Positions 12,950 to 24,924 of a stretch of 64,000 nucleotides of DNA are shown here, piece by piece; within the stretch, counting starts at the first letter, position 1; each line of letters starts with the position of its first letter. Under the pieces are notes generated by a model. That model made no database searches, was not told the origin of the DNA, and saw only the letters and a program-made list of their open reading frames with translations. The position numbers and the translations under genes were made by a program. This DNA comes from Nageia nagi (taxonomy: Eukaryota; Pinophyta), in contig JBITNC010000001.1 in NCBI GenBank assembly GCA_050084985.1, forward strand, positions 7,378,001 to 7,442,000, in the 5' to 3' direction.

Positions 12950-13786
12950 CCCCATCAACCTGAATACTTCTAATATATATAGCATCCCATTTTTTATCCT
13001 TCAACATATTCAATATTTTTTGTTTTAAACTTTAAAAGTAACTTATTTTAGTTACTATTTGGAACTATAAAAAAATTGCAAAAGTAATAAGGGTATTACA
13101 TTTTTCATGTTTAAGTAGTAAATTTAAAATATCATTTGTAACATATAGATCCAAAATATTTAATTTTATTTAATAATTTATCCATGTTCTAACTTTTTGA
13201 TCTTTTAACTTTTAAGTACTTCTTTCCAATCAGGAACTTGAATACTAACATCAACTTTATTATCAACCAAAGAAGCATTACTACAAGCAATTTTATCACT
13301 TTATTCCTTATTTGCTTTAAACATGTAAATGAACCTAATTTTTTTTACTTATCCTTTTTATATAATTATTCAAAAATTTTAAGCATGTTATGCTTTTGAG
13401 TTTCTATTAATGACATAAAATATTTATCATGTAAAAGATCATTCAACACTTTTTTCTTTATATTAAATTCTTTTAGGGACCAATCATGTTATTTATTCAT
13501 TTAAAAAAATAATTCATTCCATTTTGGATAGTTTTTATTCACAAATTTCAAATATTCAAATGGATCTAATTCTTCTTTTCTATAATTCTCATATAAGTTC
13601 TCAAAGTTGCCAAGTATTTGACATCATTTACTATTTGACTCATGCAAAAAATCATGACTACATATGACTTTATCTAATGCTAATTAATTAATAATTTTTA
13701 ATCTATCCATTGAATAATATTTGTGTTTAATTAATTTAAAAAGTGTATCTAACCAATATTTAAAAATATTATCATTCCTTTGCTTC
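12950..13786 (-). pseudogene. Degraded unidentified reading frame (ORF-C)
   Basis: I do not recognise this protein. Read leftwards from 13782, one frame runs about 170 codons to about 13290 with only a handful of stops and no frameshift. The composition is charged and protein-like rather than random: KYWLDTLFKLIKHKYYSMDR, then FENLYENYRKEELDPFEYLK, NYPKWNELFF, HDWSLKEFNIKKKVLNDLLH and IETQKHNMLKIFE. After one frame change it continues as SLVDNKVDVSIQVPDWKEVL near 13215-13275. A last piece (KDKKWDAIYIRSIQVDGVGW) lies near 12953-13012. It is cut at 13786 by the LTR of copia C; its N-terminal part is not recognised beyond 20098. Stops fall where Gln, Trp or Arg codons are one transition away. 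No domain, signal peptide or membrane span is assigned. Confidence 0.5.
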
Positions 13787-14799
13787 TGAAGTTAAGTTCA
13801 CTAGGCTATAATCTAGTCACCATAATAGTCCTACCACATAACTAGGTTCCAAAGAGAACAAGTTGGAAAAGTGGTGAATTATATTGAAATGGTATCATAA
13901 TATATATGGATAGAAAGGATAATAATTATAATTTATATAAATGTAATACCCAGAAATAATGGAGCAAGTTAAATATGGATAAACTTAGGAAAAAGCAAAT
14001 GTATTCACGAACTACTACTGAGTAAGATTGAGTAAGGCACTATGGGAGATCATTGATGGTGGTGGTAATTTATATACAAAGTATGGAAAGTATTATATTA
14101 TTGTAAATTTATCTCAAATAAAAATACAACACAAGAAGAATCACATGAAATGGATGGATATAACAAAAGTTAAATACCCCACAAGTAAACTAGTATAAAA
14201 TAGGGAAATTTAACACAATGATGATTATCTCCTAAAATAGTGCATGAAAATGAAAAAGAAATGAATACCCACTAGGATAAATACCATGACATATGTGAAT
14301 ATTACCTTGTATCTTTATACTTGATATATAACACCATATAAGTGATTTTTGATCATTATACACCTACAAAATGAGAAACTCAAATACAAGAATGCAAGGA
14401 AATGTTGCAAAGTGTTTTCTCTTGCTATTATATGATGAATAAATATAATAATTTTATAATTATTACAATAAAATGTGATTATTCCCTATATATTTCATGA
14501 TATTAGAGTTTTAATATTTGACACTACAAACTAAAATCTGATAAAGTAAAAAATTTGCTCAAGAAATCTATGTAAAGCTTGCAAGCAGGGTGCAAAACCA
14601 TGTTTTATAGGCGTAAGGATTGAGGAAGCATTAAAATTCTATATAGAAGATGGTACCATTCATATAGAATCTTGAAACACATTAATATAAGGTATTGTAG
14701 GTCATTAAGGTAAGTTGGATATGTCAGTCATTAGAGGAGTGCAGGTCATTAATGTTAAAAGATCAAAAAGTATAAACCATGGAATATTATAATATTTCA
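13787..14799 (-). repeat. 3' LTR of copia C (1013 bp)
   Basis: Starts TGAAGTTAAGTT and ends ATATTTCA on the plus strand. It aligns end to end with 19080-20098. Shared landmarks include TCACCATAATAGTCCTACCA, the AATGGATGG region, GTGCATGAAAATG and ATAAACCATGGAATATTATA. It sits directly left of the polypurine tract, as a 3' LTR should. Confidence 0.88.
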
Positions 14800-14810
14800 T
14801 TCTTTCCCTT
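14800..14810 (-). other. Polypurine tract of copia C
   Basis: TTCTTTCCCTT on the plus strand reads AAGGGAAAGAA on the element strand, immediately before the 3' LTR. This is the expected plus-strand priming site and supports both the orientation and the LTR boundary. Confidence 0.75.
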
Positions 14811-14929
14811 AATGTAAATGGTTAGTGTATAAATTATCTCTTTAACATGAATTAATCAATAAATATTTAGTGATTTAGTGAAAATGTATACAAGTTGATC
14901 TTCATACTTGTAATAGGTGAACTCAGTAG

Positions 14930-17900
14930 ATCTATCTTGCACCAAATATCTTATGAAATGATGGCAACTATTGATGTTCTTACTCCTAGTGTGAAATATT
15001 AGATTCTTCATCATGGTGATGGTGTTGATATTGCCATATTAAATTTTGATATATTGGAAAAAATCCATGCCTAAGTCTTAAAATAATCTTGCCATCCAAA
15101 TGGCTTGAGTGAATGTAGAGGAGGTAGCCATGTATTTTGCTTCTATAGTGGATATAGCAACTATTTGTTGGTTTTTGTTTCTCCAAAATATTAGTAATTC
15201 ACCAAATAAGAAGGCATACCAATATGTGTTTTTTTTAGTCATTAAGGATTCTTTCCCTATTTGCATCTATGTATGCTTTTAAATCTTCATATTCAATAGC
15301 TTTATACCATAAAAAGGTTTTTGGTGCCACCTACATAGTGAAGGATTCTCTTAGCTATTTTTCAATGGAATTCATGCATTTAATGCATGAATTGAGCTAT
15401 TAAAATGAATACAAATATGATATCAATCTATGTAGCTATGATATACTTAGGCTATCGATAAACATCTTATAAAAGGTTTCATTAACAAGTGGAGATGAAT
15501 CCTCTTTCATCAATATGCAATCATTGATTACTAGCATAATGATTGACTTGTATTACTTCATGGAACAATTTGAAATCATGTAATTAAGATAATTTATCTA
15601 AGTGATGAATATTTCACTAGATGAATGGAAAAATTACATACCCAAAAAGTATTACATTTCATTGATATCAATCATTTCAAATTCGTTTACCATGGCAACT
15701 TTGAATTACTACAACATGTAAGTGGAAGTACTAATGAAGATAATATTATCAATGTACAAATAAATGATGATAAAATTAGGTATGAATACTTTCATAGATA
15801 AAATCTCTTTCAATGAACATCTTTGATAGCCATTCTGGCATAAATAGATATCAATTAAAGATTACCATGCTCTTGTTCTTTTCTTGAGCTTGTAAAAATA
15901 TTTCTTCATCATGGACACTTTATCTTCATATCCAATGACTATGAATCCTTAGGGTTGATTCATATACACTTATTATTTCATATCACCATTTAAGAAGGTT
16001 GATTTAATATCCATTTATTAAATAGTCATGCTAAAATGGGATGCTAAATCTAGTAGATAACTAATTGTTTCTAATCTAGCTACATGATAAAATATCTCCT
16101 TATAGTCCAAGCATTCTTTTGGAATATATCCTTTTGCTGCCAAATGATATTTATGCTTGGCAATACTACCATCAATATTGTATTTGAGTTTGTAGTTCCA
16201 CTTTATGCCAATGATGTTCTTATTCTTTAGAGGAGGTACAAGTTTGTAAGAATCATTCTTCTGGATATTCTCAATCTCATATTTCACATTAGTCATAAAT
16301 ATTTATTTATCATTACTTCCTTGAAGTTGATAGGCTCAATGAATGAAATCAAGTAGTTGATCATATGATCACCCGCTTAATTTATGTCATGTCAATCTTT
16401 GAATGAAATCATCATCTAACATCTATGAGTGTGAATGATATTTGGTTATTCTTTTCTTATGTATATCATGAGTGTGGGAAGGAATTACCACCTTAGGGAT
16501 GTTGGGTTATTGATTATGTAATAGCTTAATAGGCTCATTGGAGCTAGAGTATTAAAAATCTAAAGTGATGATTGGTCCATCAAACTCCTCCTAATATGCT
16601 CCACCATCATTGAATATCATATCCCAAATGATATGGAGCTTATTAGAAACTATATCATAATACCTATAGGCTTTGGACTCATTAGAGTATCCAAAAAAGG
16701 TACACTTGATGAATTTATCATTCAACTTCTTTCTATTATCCTTAGGGACTTGCACGTAGCATGTGGAACCAAAAATCATCAAATGCTAAATTCTTGATTT
16801 ATTGATAAACCAAGAATTGTAGGGACTTAAATATTGTATAATTGTTTTGGGTAGCAATTCAAAATGTACATAATTGTATTATTAGTTTCATGCCATAATT
16901 TGTTATCCATGCCCATATCCTTTAGTATGCACCAAGAAATCTCAAAAACTATATGATTATTCTTTTTAGTGACTCCATTTTGTTTAGGAGTGTATGCTAT
17001 TTTGTTCTACCATTTGATCTCATGTTTGTTTTGTAAGTATTTAAATTTATTAGAAATAAATTCACCATCATGATTAATGTGGAATTTCTTGATGCGATAG
17101 CTAGACTAATTTTCTACCAAGGATTTGAACTTGGAAAAACATTCAAAACAATATAACATTTTCTACAACAAATATAACTAATTCATTATGGAATTATTAT
17201 CTATAAAAATAAGCATATACTTGCACTTGGCCATGCGTAGAGTCTATATAGGTCTATAAATGTTAGCATACACTAACTCTAGAGGGTTCTTGGTATAATA
17301 TTGGTGATGGGGAAACTTCTTTCTATGTTTTTCCCAAATATTTATCTCTCACAAAGTATCTGATGAGTGTAAAAAGGTTTGTATACTTTTCATGAGCTTG
17401 TATAGTATATGCAATGAGTTGAAGTTGAGGTATATAGAACTCATATGCTATAACTAAGTAGGATCAAGTATGATCTTCAAGTATTTAACAATAGTTGGTT
17501 GCATTTTCAACATCTATATTGTATTATAATATATTATAATAATGGAAATGAATTGATAATTATTTTTGTTAGTGATTGTGCAACTTATTATTAAAGACTA
17601 TCATGTATTTCTTCAAACATATATAACCAATGCTTAACATTTATGCTTAAAGTCTATAATATATAATGTGCCATGCATATGCATGATTTTACCAATATTT
17701 ACCTTGAAGTTAATTGATCCTTTTCCAACAATTTTGACTTGGTTGTTCTCATCAAACATGACTTGTCCACTCATATTATATTCAATCTTAATGACTGTAT
17801 TCTTGTTACTAGTCATGTGGTAGGATAGATCATTACCAAGGTACCAAACATAATTATAAATAGCTTCAAAGTTGTTGTAATTTAGGAAAATATTGGTGTT

Positions 17901-17990
17901 ACCATATTCTTCATTGAAATTGATTTTTTTTATTGGTTTTTCTTTTTGTAGCATTGTCATTTCATGTGATTATCTTTTTCATAGTAATCA
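14930..17990 (-). pseudogene. Copia C pol: protease, integrase, RT, RNase H
   Basis: The protease is in 17634-17960: WYLGNDLSYHMT stands for the family's WYLDTGATNHMT, so the catalytic Asp-Thr-Gly is lost. Integrase lies about 17230-16550, with IDNNS (second Asp of the first motif changed) and NHDGEF, then NGVTKKNNHIV and the FGYSNESKAYRYYD motif in 16591-16782. RT starts in 16018-16296 (GIKWNYKLKYNIDGS, KEIFYHVARLETI) and continues MDIKSTFLNGD and VYMNQP. Its catalytic box reads Tyr-Ile-Asp-Asn at 15745-15756, where two Asp are expected. RNase H ends at 15078-15266 with RNKNQQIVAISTIEAKYMA. Many point stops and several frame changes are present. Confidence 0.9.
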
Positions 17991-18796
17991 CAATATTGGG
18001 TTGAGCTCCAGATTTTGATTATTGATCTTCCTCTTCCTCCACCATGGATGCCTTGTGTATGACCTCTTCCATGACTTGATCAATAACATCCTCTTGAAGA
18101 AGATCTTGAACTAGAGGATGTATATTGCTAGTGGCAAAGTCTAATTTTACCTTGGAAATCTTAATCAAGATTTTTAGACTTATCATTCATTCTGTGCTTA
18201 TAGTTATACAAGCTTCCAATCAACTTCATGAGAGTGAGCTATGATAAATCTCTAGAATCCTCAATGGCAATGGTGATAAGATTTAATTTCTTGGGTAGGA
18301 ATCTAAGAAATTTCTCCATGATCCTTATGTTTTCAAGCTCTTTATCATGCACATGAATAATATTAATTAGACCCTAAACTCTATACATTAAGACCTCAAT
18401 GGTCTTGTCATCAACCATTATTAGAGATTCAAAGTATCTACATAAGAGTTGGATATTATAGGCTCATACCTTGGAATATCCCTTGTAGTAACTCTTAAGA
18501 TTATGCCATTCTTCCTTGAATTATGTATATTTTGAAATCTTGGGGAGGATAAATATATTTATCCCACTCTGGATGGCAAAAAAAGCTTTCACATCCTTCT
18601 TTCTAGTTTAAAAAAGCTTCTCCTTATCCTTAGCTAATATTAGCACAAATTTTATTACATATACTTCTACATAACCTTGGGAAATAAGATTCATCAAGTC
18701 TTGTGAGATGATAAAAGTTCTCATTCTTATGCTTCAATACTCGAAGTGTTCATCACTAAAAATATAAATCTATAGATACACTATGCTTTCATTCAT
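17991..18796 (-). pseudogene. Copia C gag
   Basis: Read leftwards from an ATG at 18794-18796. The N-terminal part has EHFEY followed by a stop where Trp is usual (TGG to TGA), then SIRMRTFIISQDLMNLISQG. The UBN2-type body contains KDVKAFFAIQSGI, EWHNLKSYYKG, IMVDDKTIEVLMY and IMEKFLRFLPKKLNLI. The tail is Gly/Arg/Ser-rich (SHGRGHTQGIHGGGRGRS). A damaged CCHC knuckle (YCDYYEKDNHMK then QCYKKK) follows near 17950-18000. It is the particle protein of the same element, broken by stops. Confidence 0.82.
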
Positions 18797-19079
18797 ATAT
18801 TTTATTTAAATCTAACACAATGAATGGATTTGATACAAATTGAAGATTTTGAGATCAAAAGGCCAAAGTAATGATATTTATTAATGATTAAAGGATTGAG
18901 ACATTGTTGATTGTATAATTTATGTTCAACCTTCAAAAAAGATAGTATAATGAACTTGTAGAATTTTTATAACTTAACTTGATCAAATTATCAAGTATTA
19001 TATATGGTTGGAAAAGATATCTTTCCAATGAGTACTCAAATTCCTTAATTTTATGAGTAAAAATCTAGAAATTTTATTT
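18797..19079 (-). other. Short leader of copia C; priming site not recognisable
   Basis: About 280 bases separate gag from the 5' LTR. The primer-binding site should lie just left of 19080, but ATTTTATTT there does not match the complement of initiator tRNA-Met. The site has decayed or used another primer. Confidence 0.55.
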
Positions 19080-20098
19080 TGAAGTTGAGTTTGTTAGGCT
19101 GCAATATGGTCACCATGATAATCCTACCATGTAACTTAGTTCCAAAGAGAATAGGTTGGTAAAGTGGATACTTATATTCAAATGGCATCATGTTATATAT
19201 GGATGGAAAGGAGAAGAAGTGTAGTTTTTAAAAATTGAATGCCAAAAATAATTTATTAAGGTAAATATGGTAAAATACAAGCATAATTGAATGTATTCAT
19301 GGACCACTACTTAGTAAGACTAGGTAAATACATTGTGGGAAATCATTGGTGGTGGTGGAAATTTCCATATAAAGTATATCAAATATTATATGGTTAGAAA
19401 GGTATATCAAAGGAACATATAACACAAAAAGAACTATATAAAATGAATGTTTAGAAAAAAAAAGCTATATCCCTAAAAATAAAATCATTGTAAAATACAA
19501 TAGTTTGACACAACAATTATTGTCTCTTAAACTAGTGCATGAAAATGGAAAAAAAAAGAATACCCATTAGGATAAAATACCACAATATAGGTGAATATCA
19601 TATTATTTTAGCTTTAGAATTGATATATAACAATATATGAGTGATTTATGATAACTACACACCCAAAAAATGAGAAACTTAAACACAAGAATGCAAGGAA
19701 AATTTGTAGATTATTTTCTCTTGCTATTATATACTAAATGAATACAAGATTTTTAGAATTATTACAACAAAATGGGACTTAGTCCCTATATATGTTGTGA
19801 ACTTAGTGATTAAGTGTTTGATACTCCAAACTAAAATATAAGGAAAGTATAAAATCCACTTAAGAAATCTACGTAAAGCCTACAAATAGGATGGACAACC
19901 ATCTTTGCAAGTGTAAGGATTGATGAAGCATTAAACTTCCATATAGAAGGTTAAATGTTTATCTAGAAGTTTGTAACACATTAATGAAAAATACTATAGG
20001 TCAATAAGGAAAGTTGGTTGCATCAAGCATTGAAGGAGTGTTTGTCACTAACATCAAAATATAAAATAATATAAACCATGGAATATTATAATCTTTCA
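19080..20098 (-). repeat. 5' LTR of copia C (1019 bp)
   Basis: Starts TGAAGTTGAGTT and ends ATCTTTCA on the plus strand; partner of 13787-14799. Runs such as TTCCAAAGAGAA, GTGCATGAAAATG and ATAAACCATGGAATATTATA are shared. Differences are spread along the length and are mostly C/T and A/G. Confidence 0.88.
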
Positions 20099-20650
20099 TA
20101 ATCTATAATTTCTTGACCTACACTTACATATTCCTTCTCAGTAAGCCCCATGAATTATTTTACTTCTAGCTAATTTTTGACCTATTTAGTTTTCTATATA
20201 TGGCCTTGATCCTTCACTATTATATATATATTTTCATGTCAATTTTAAATGGTATATAATACTACTATATTCTAATAAATATGGACCAAGTTATATCACT
20301 TTTTCATGATCACATTTAGCTAGTTTCATCTTTGTCTCGGACCTAGCTTTCATATATGCCTTAGATCCATATTTTCATTTTTATCTCTTTATTGGGCCTA
20401 AAAATTAAATTATTAATATTATATCCTCAAAAATCTTGAGCATCATATAGATTGAGAAAATATTTGATCGAATATGCCTATATAAGACTTGGAATGCTCT
20501 TTATTTACCTTAGGACTTCAAATTTATATTCTTGGATATTTGTAGCTATATTTAAGTTGTGTAAATACTGATTAAAAATTTATATTTAATATCTATAAAA
20601 ATATATTAAAATGTAATATTTAGGAGAAGGTTATTTCATCTTACAACATT
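20099..20650. other. Spacer right of copia C
   Basis: AT-rich sequence without recognised coding. Possible readings on the minus strand are short and not convincingly related to ORF-C, so I cannot show that it is the other side of the copia C target. Confidence 0.45.
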
Positions 20651-22940
20651 TGAAACTCTCAATGTTTGTATCATCCTCGATTAATATATTTGGCTCAGGG
20701 ACCTCAAAATCTTCAAAACCTTGTGAGAGATATATCTATATTTTTATAACTTCTAAATACTTTATGTGAAAGTTACATATTAGGAAAAAAATATAGGGAA
20801 AATTTTTTTCACCACTAATATAGATGCAAGAAACCCCTAGAATTGGTACATATTGATATTTATGGACCTATGCAGAATCTAAGCTTCAACAAGTGTATGT
20901 ATATGTTGATTTTTACCAATGATAATTCCAAAATGAATTATTTATATATTGCAAACCAAAATCCATACCTTTTTTTGCTTTATCAATTTTAAGTCACTAC
21001 CAAAGAAATAATCTTCTTACAATATCATTGGATTGACTATGGTGGTTAATTCATTTATAATGAATTCAAAGAATTTTGCGGTAAATATGAAATCAAGTAA
21101 TAATGCATAATTATGTACACTCCTCAACAAAATTAAGAGTTAAAGAGAAAAATTAAAATAGTTATGGATATGGATTGTTTTATGTTGAAAGAGATAGGGC
21201 TATCAAATAAATTGTAGGACAAAGTTATTCATACAACTATGCATACTCTTAACTATTGGACAATAAAATTAATGCAAGACTCTACCCTTATGATGCTTGG
21301 TTTGATGAGAAACCAAGTATTTATCACTTGAGTATATTTAGTTCTACTTATTATGTGCATGTTACCGATAAGAACATGAAGAAATGAGATAGTAATTACA
21401 CCAAGTGTATAATTTATTGGATACTATGGTGAATCCAAATCCTACAAAGGTTATGATCCCATTACCAAAAAGTTTCATATCAATTAGGATATAATCTTTA
21501 ATGAAGGGAAAGCATAAAATAAGTAGGATGATATATGGGATGAAGCATAATGGATATATAAGATGAAGTATAATATCTATGGCAACATTGTCAAACATAA
21601 ATCTCATCTAGTGTCGAAAGTATATGTTCAAAAAGAAGGACTAGATTATGAATAGCATCAATTATCAGACTTGAGATAGTCAAATCTATTTTATCTATAG
21701 TTTCCTATTTTTGTCTTAATATTTACCAAATGGATGTAAAATTAACCTTATTGAATGGTTATTTGGAGGAGGAAGTTTATGTGGATTAACCCTAAGGATT
21801 CATAGTTATAGGGCATGAAGATAAAATGTACAGGCTGAAGAAATCTCTTTATGATCTTAAATAAGCACCTAGAGCTTGGTACTCTAGAATTGAAACCTAT
21901 TTTGACAAGAATGGATATTAGAGGTATTTAAAAAAGGTATATTATATAAAATGGTAAATGGATATGATTTCATCATCATTTTCTTATATGTTAATGATAT
22001 TATCTTCATAAGTAGTTTCACTTCTCTACTGCAACAATTCAAGACAACCATGGTAAATGATTTTAATATGATAAATTTGGATGAAATGTAATATTTATTT
22101 AGTATGAAAGGTGAAATAATCATCTAGTGGTATATTTTTTACTCAAACAAAGTATTTAGCTTATATTTTAGTCAAGTTTTCCATGAAGGATTATAAACCA
22201 ATTGATACTCCATTAGTTGTATGTTGCAAATTAAAGAAATAAGACTCTTATCCTCTTGTTGATACAACCTTTTACAAGTCACTTATTGGTATCTTGATGT
22301 ATCTCATACCTATAAGACTTGATATTATATTTGTAATTAATTTGGTAGCTAGATTCATGCATTCACCACATGAATCTCATTGCAAAATAGCCAAGAGAAT
22401 CCTTCACTATGTAAGTAGTATAAAATATTTTAGTTTATTATATAAAGCTACCAATTTCGATAATCTTGATGAATATATATTTTTATATTGGAAAATAACC
22501 CTTAATGAACATAAAAGTATACTTAGATATACTTTTGGTGAATCTTTAATATCATGGAGTAATAAGAATCAACACATAATTGCTTTATCTTTTGTTGAAG
22601 TAGAATATAAATGGTTACCTCCTATGATTGCAATAAATCCATTTGGATGATAAGTTTTTTTCATTACTTAGGCATGAAAATTTATTAGTTTATAAAAATT
22701 TACTATGATAATACCAACATCATTACCATGATAAAGAATACAATGTTTCATAACAAGAGCAAGCATATAAACATTTGTCATCATGACATGAGAGACTTGG
22801 TGAAGGATATATTCATGGAATTCAAATTTTGTAAATTTGAAGATCAATTTGTAGATATATTCACTAAAGCATTGGTAAAAGATATATTTCTCACTCTCAT
22901 AAGTCAAATTGGAATGCAAACCATTCATATTAAGAGGTAG
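20651..22940 (+). pseudogene. Ty1/copia pol fragment D: integrase, RT, RNase H
   Basis: A copia polyprotein on the plus strand that begins in the GAG-pre-integrase and integrase region. A KKYRENFF-like piece lies near 20780-20815, then NPLELVHIDIYGP near 20829-20868 and FTNDNSKMNYLY. RT shows QMDVKLTLLNGYLEEEVYVD near 21727-21785, KMYRLKKSLYDLK near 21825-21862, and a catalytic box that reads Tyr-Val-Asn-Asp at 21987-21998 (first Asp changed). RNase H is best in 22294-22650: IRLDIIFVINLVARFMHSPH, AKRILHYVSSIK and SLISWSNKNQHIIALS. The tail FVDIFTKALVKD is near 22845-22885. Gag, protease and both LTRs are missing or unrecognisable. Confidence 0.88.
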
Positions 22941-23742
22941 AATGAAGGAAATTGATATCTCATATTTTGATTTTTGTCCACAACAATCATATGCTTCAAG
23001 TATTGATATTTATTTGTATTTGTAAGATTAAAATTAGGATCTTGATTTAGGTTTGGGATCCCAATAAATATTGAGATCTTGATTTTAAATTGGGATCATG
23101 ATATTTAAAACTTAAGTACATGCATTAAATATCAAGATCTTGATATTTGAATCTCCTATTTTGCCTTGGTTTTAGGCTCAAAAAAGGCTTTGTGAGCCAG
23201 CACTTAGCCTTGGACCTGGAAGTATGTGTTCATGGCAATGTTAATGGAAAATATCAACTTTAGGCATAAATTTGATGGAGTTTTTCATATAATTTTTTTT
23301 TTATGAAAGTAAAACCTATTATAAATTAAAGAACATAGATTTCAAATATGTAATTTTTTTTACAATTGGATACAATTTTATTTTTTTCAATTATTTTTTA
23401 GTAAAAGTGATCCATAGACTTGAAATATGAGGTTCTCATATTTTCTTAATATTTTTTTGGGAAGTTATGAAAAAAACTTATATAGGGAAAAGCTTCACAA
23501 AATTCTCTATAAGAATTTTTTTTTTTGAAAAAAGATTAAATTTAGATCAAATTATGTGGGACAGAAATGAGAACTTTTCAAAACCACAAATATACCTAAT
23601 ATAAAATTAATAAAAAAAATTATTAATGAAAAAGTTATAAAAAAATATCTAGGACAAAGTCCAATGTTTGAAGTATCTTTGATTAAAAGGATTTTAAAAA
23701 ATACCTTGATTTTAGTCAAATTATATTGGACAGACACATGCA
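22941..23742. other. Spacer with short repeats between copia D and copia E
   Basis: No coding. It may contain the decayed 3' end of copia D. Two related pieces near 23546-23570 and 23716-23740 share TCAAATTAT followed by TGGGACAGA or TTGGACAGA. The only clear repeat is described at 23036-23150. Confidence 0.45.
23036..23150 (+). repeat. Interspersed GATCTTGAT repeat motif
   Basis: GATCTTGAT occurs at 23038-23046, 23075-23083 and 23136-23144, with a variant GATCATGAT at 23094-23102. Two of them are followed at similar distance by TTGGGATC. The spacing is irregular, so this is a decayed minisatellite or LTR subrepeat rather than a clean tandem array. Confidence 0.6.
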
Positions 23743-24221
23743 TGAGAGAATTGAGCTATAACATAAACAATTCTAAACTCCCAAGATCACATGAAAGCTC
23801 ACAAATAACATCTAAATAACTCACAAAGCAATCTCATAAAGATAACTCAAGATGTGGAGTACATCCACTAACTATATCTCACTTCATTCACAAATAAGAA
23901 CTCTTACAAATCTCCTAATCTCATCTCTTAAACACTATCCTATAGCATAACTTTACTTCACAAATTGGTGTGTAATTACAAAGAGGGAGCCTTATATTTA
24001 TAGGCCAAAATCCTTCATTGGATAATCCTTTTATCTAATGTACAAAAGCATGACATGCACATCTTTTTACCCAAGGGGCATGCTCGTGACAAGGAGTGTA
24101 GGACAAGTTACATTATCATATTCACTCCAATACTTAAGGTATCAAATGACACCCTTAAGTATTAGTGAACTTACATAGAAGATTATTATAAAACCTTTAC
24201 AATAATGCATTATACATTACA
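23743..24221 (-). repeat. 3' LTR of copia E (479 bp)
   Basis: Begins TGAGAGAATTGAGC and ends ATACATTACA on the plus strand, next to the polypurine tract. It pairs with 31866-32361 at about 94% by eye. Relative to the other copy it lacks about 18 bases after AACTCAAGATGT. Confidence 0.93.
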
Positions 24222-24233
24222 ACACTCCCCCTT
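24222..24233 (-). other. Polypurine tract of copia E
   Basis: ACACTCCCCCTT on the plus strand reads AAGGGGGAGTGT on the element strand. This is the standard copia polypurine tract, directly before the 3' LTR, which starts TGTAATGTATAATG. Confidence 0.93.
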
Positions 24234-24924
24234 AATGCAATATTGGTATAGAGTGAATAAGAGAGAAAGTAAAAGAGTTCTCCTCTAAATAGATACAATG
24301 GAGATGAGAATTTTTTACATATTTGTGAGGTAAGAAAGATATAGTTTGAGACTCACTACTTTTCCAAATACAATCATTAACCACAACCAATTTTAATGTA
24401 CATGAAGTAGTCATTCAACTAGAATTCATAAAGAGTTTCTAAGAGCTTGCTTACCTGAAGTAAGTAACCTACAATCTCAAGGAACTTACTAGTCATAAGC
24501 AGCTCAAATAATAAGATCAGTTAGATGCAACATATTCATATCAAATAGGATAGATGAATTATACAAATGCCACATGAAATGATCAATGGTGCACTATAAA
24601 TCATCATGAAGATGCCAAGTCAAAACTCATAGTCATATATTGTATATAAAATATGTTTAAATTATCATTACAAAATAAAGTATGCACATATGAATTCCTC
24701 ACATATGAATAACTAAACAGTGTCTAAAGACACATAAGAGTTTCTCACACATGGATAACTGAACAGTGCTAGATTGGCCAATCTTTTTGCTCTAAAATTT
24801 GTACAATAAGTTCCTCATGCAGAGCAAACTTACCACAAAGGTGTATAATAAAATCAACACTATACAACATAAAATCTTCCTAGTGGTGAAGTTGTTATCA
24901 CAAACATGAATTTAACATAAGAAT
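24234..24924 (-). other. 3' untranslated part of copia E
   Basis: About 690 bases between the end of pol and the polypurine tract, without coding. Two copies of a related 26-base piece occur, CTCACATATGAATAACTAAA near 24697 and CTCACACATGGATAACTGAA near 24746, about 50 bases apart. This is a small internal duplication. Confidence 0.6.

Larger units (their letters stand above)
13787..20098 (-). mobile_element. Ty1/copia element C with two LTRs
   Basis: A whole copia element on the minus strand: 5' LTR at the right, 3' LTR at the left, gag and pol between. The two LTRs have almost equal lengths (1013 and 1019 bp) and the same TG...CA ends. They differ at roughly one base in five where I compared them, so the insertion is old. 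The five bases outside each LTR (GCTTC on the left, TAATC on the right) do not match, so no target duplication survives. The left flank reads as protein (ORF-C) while the right flank does not visibly continue it. Confidence 0.88.
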
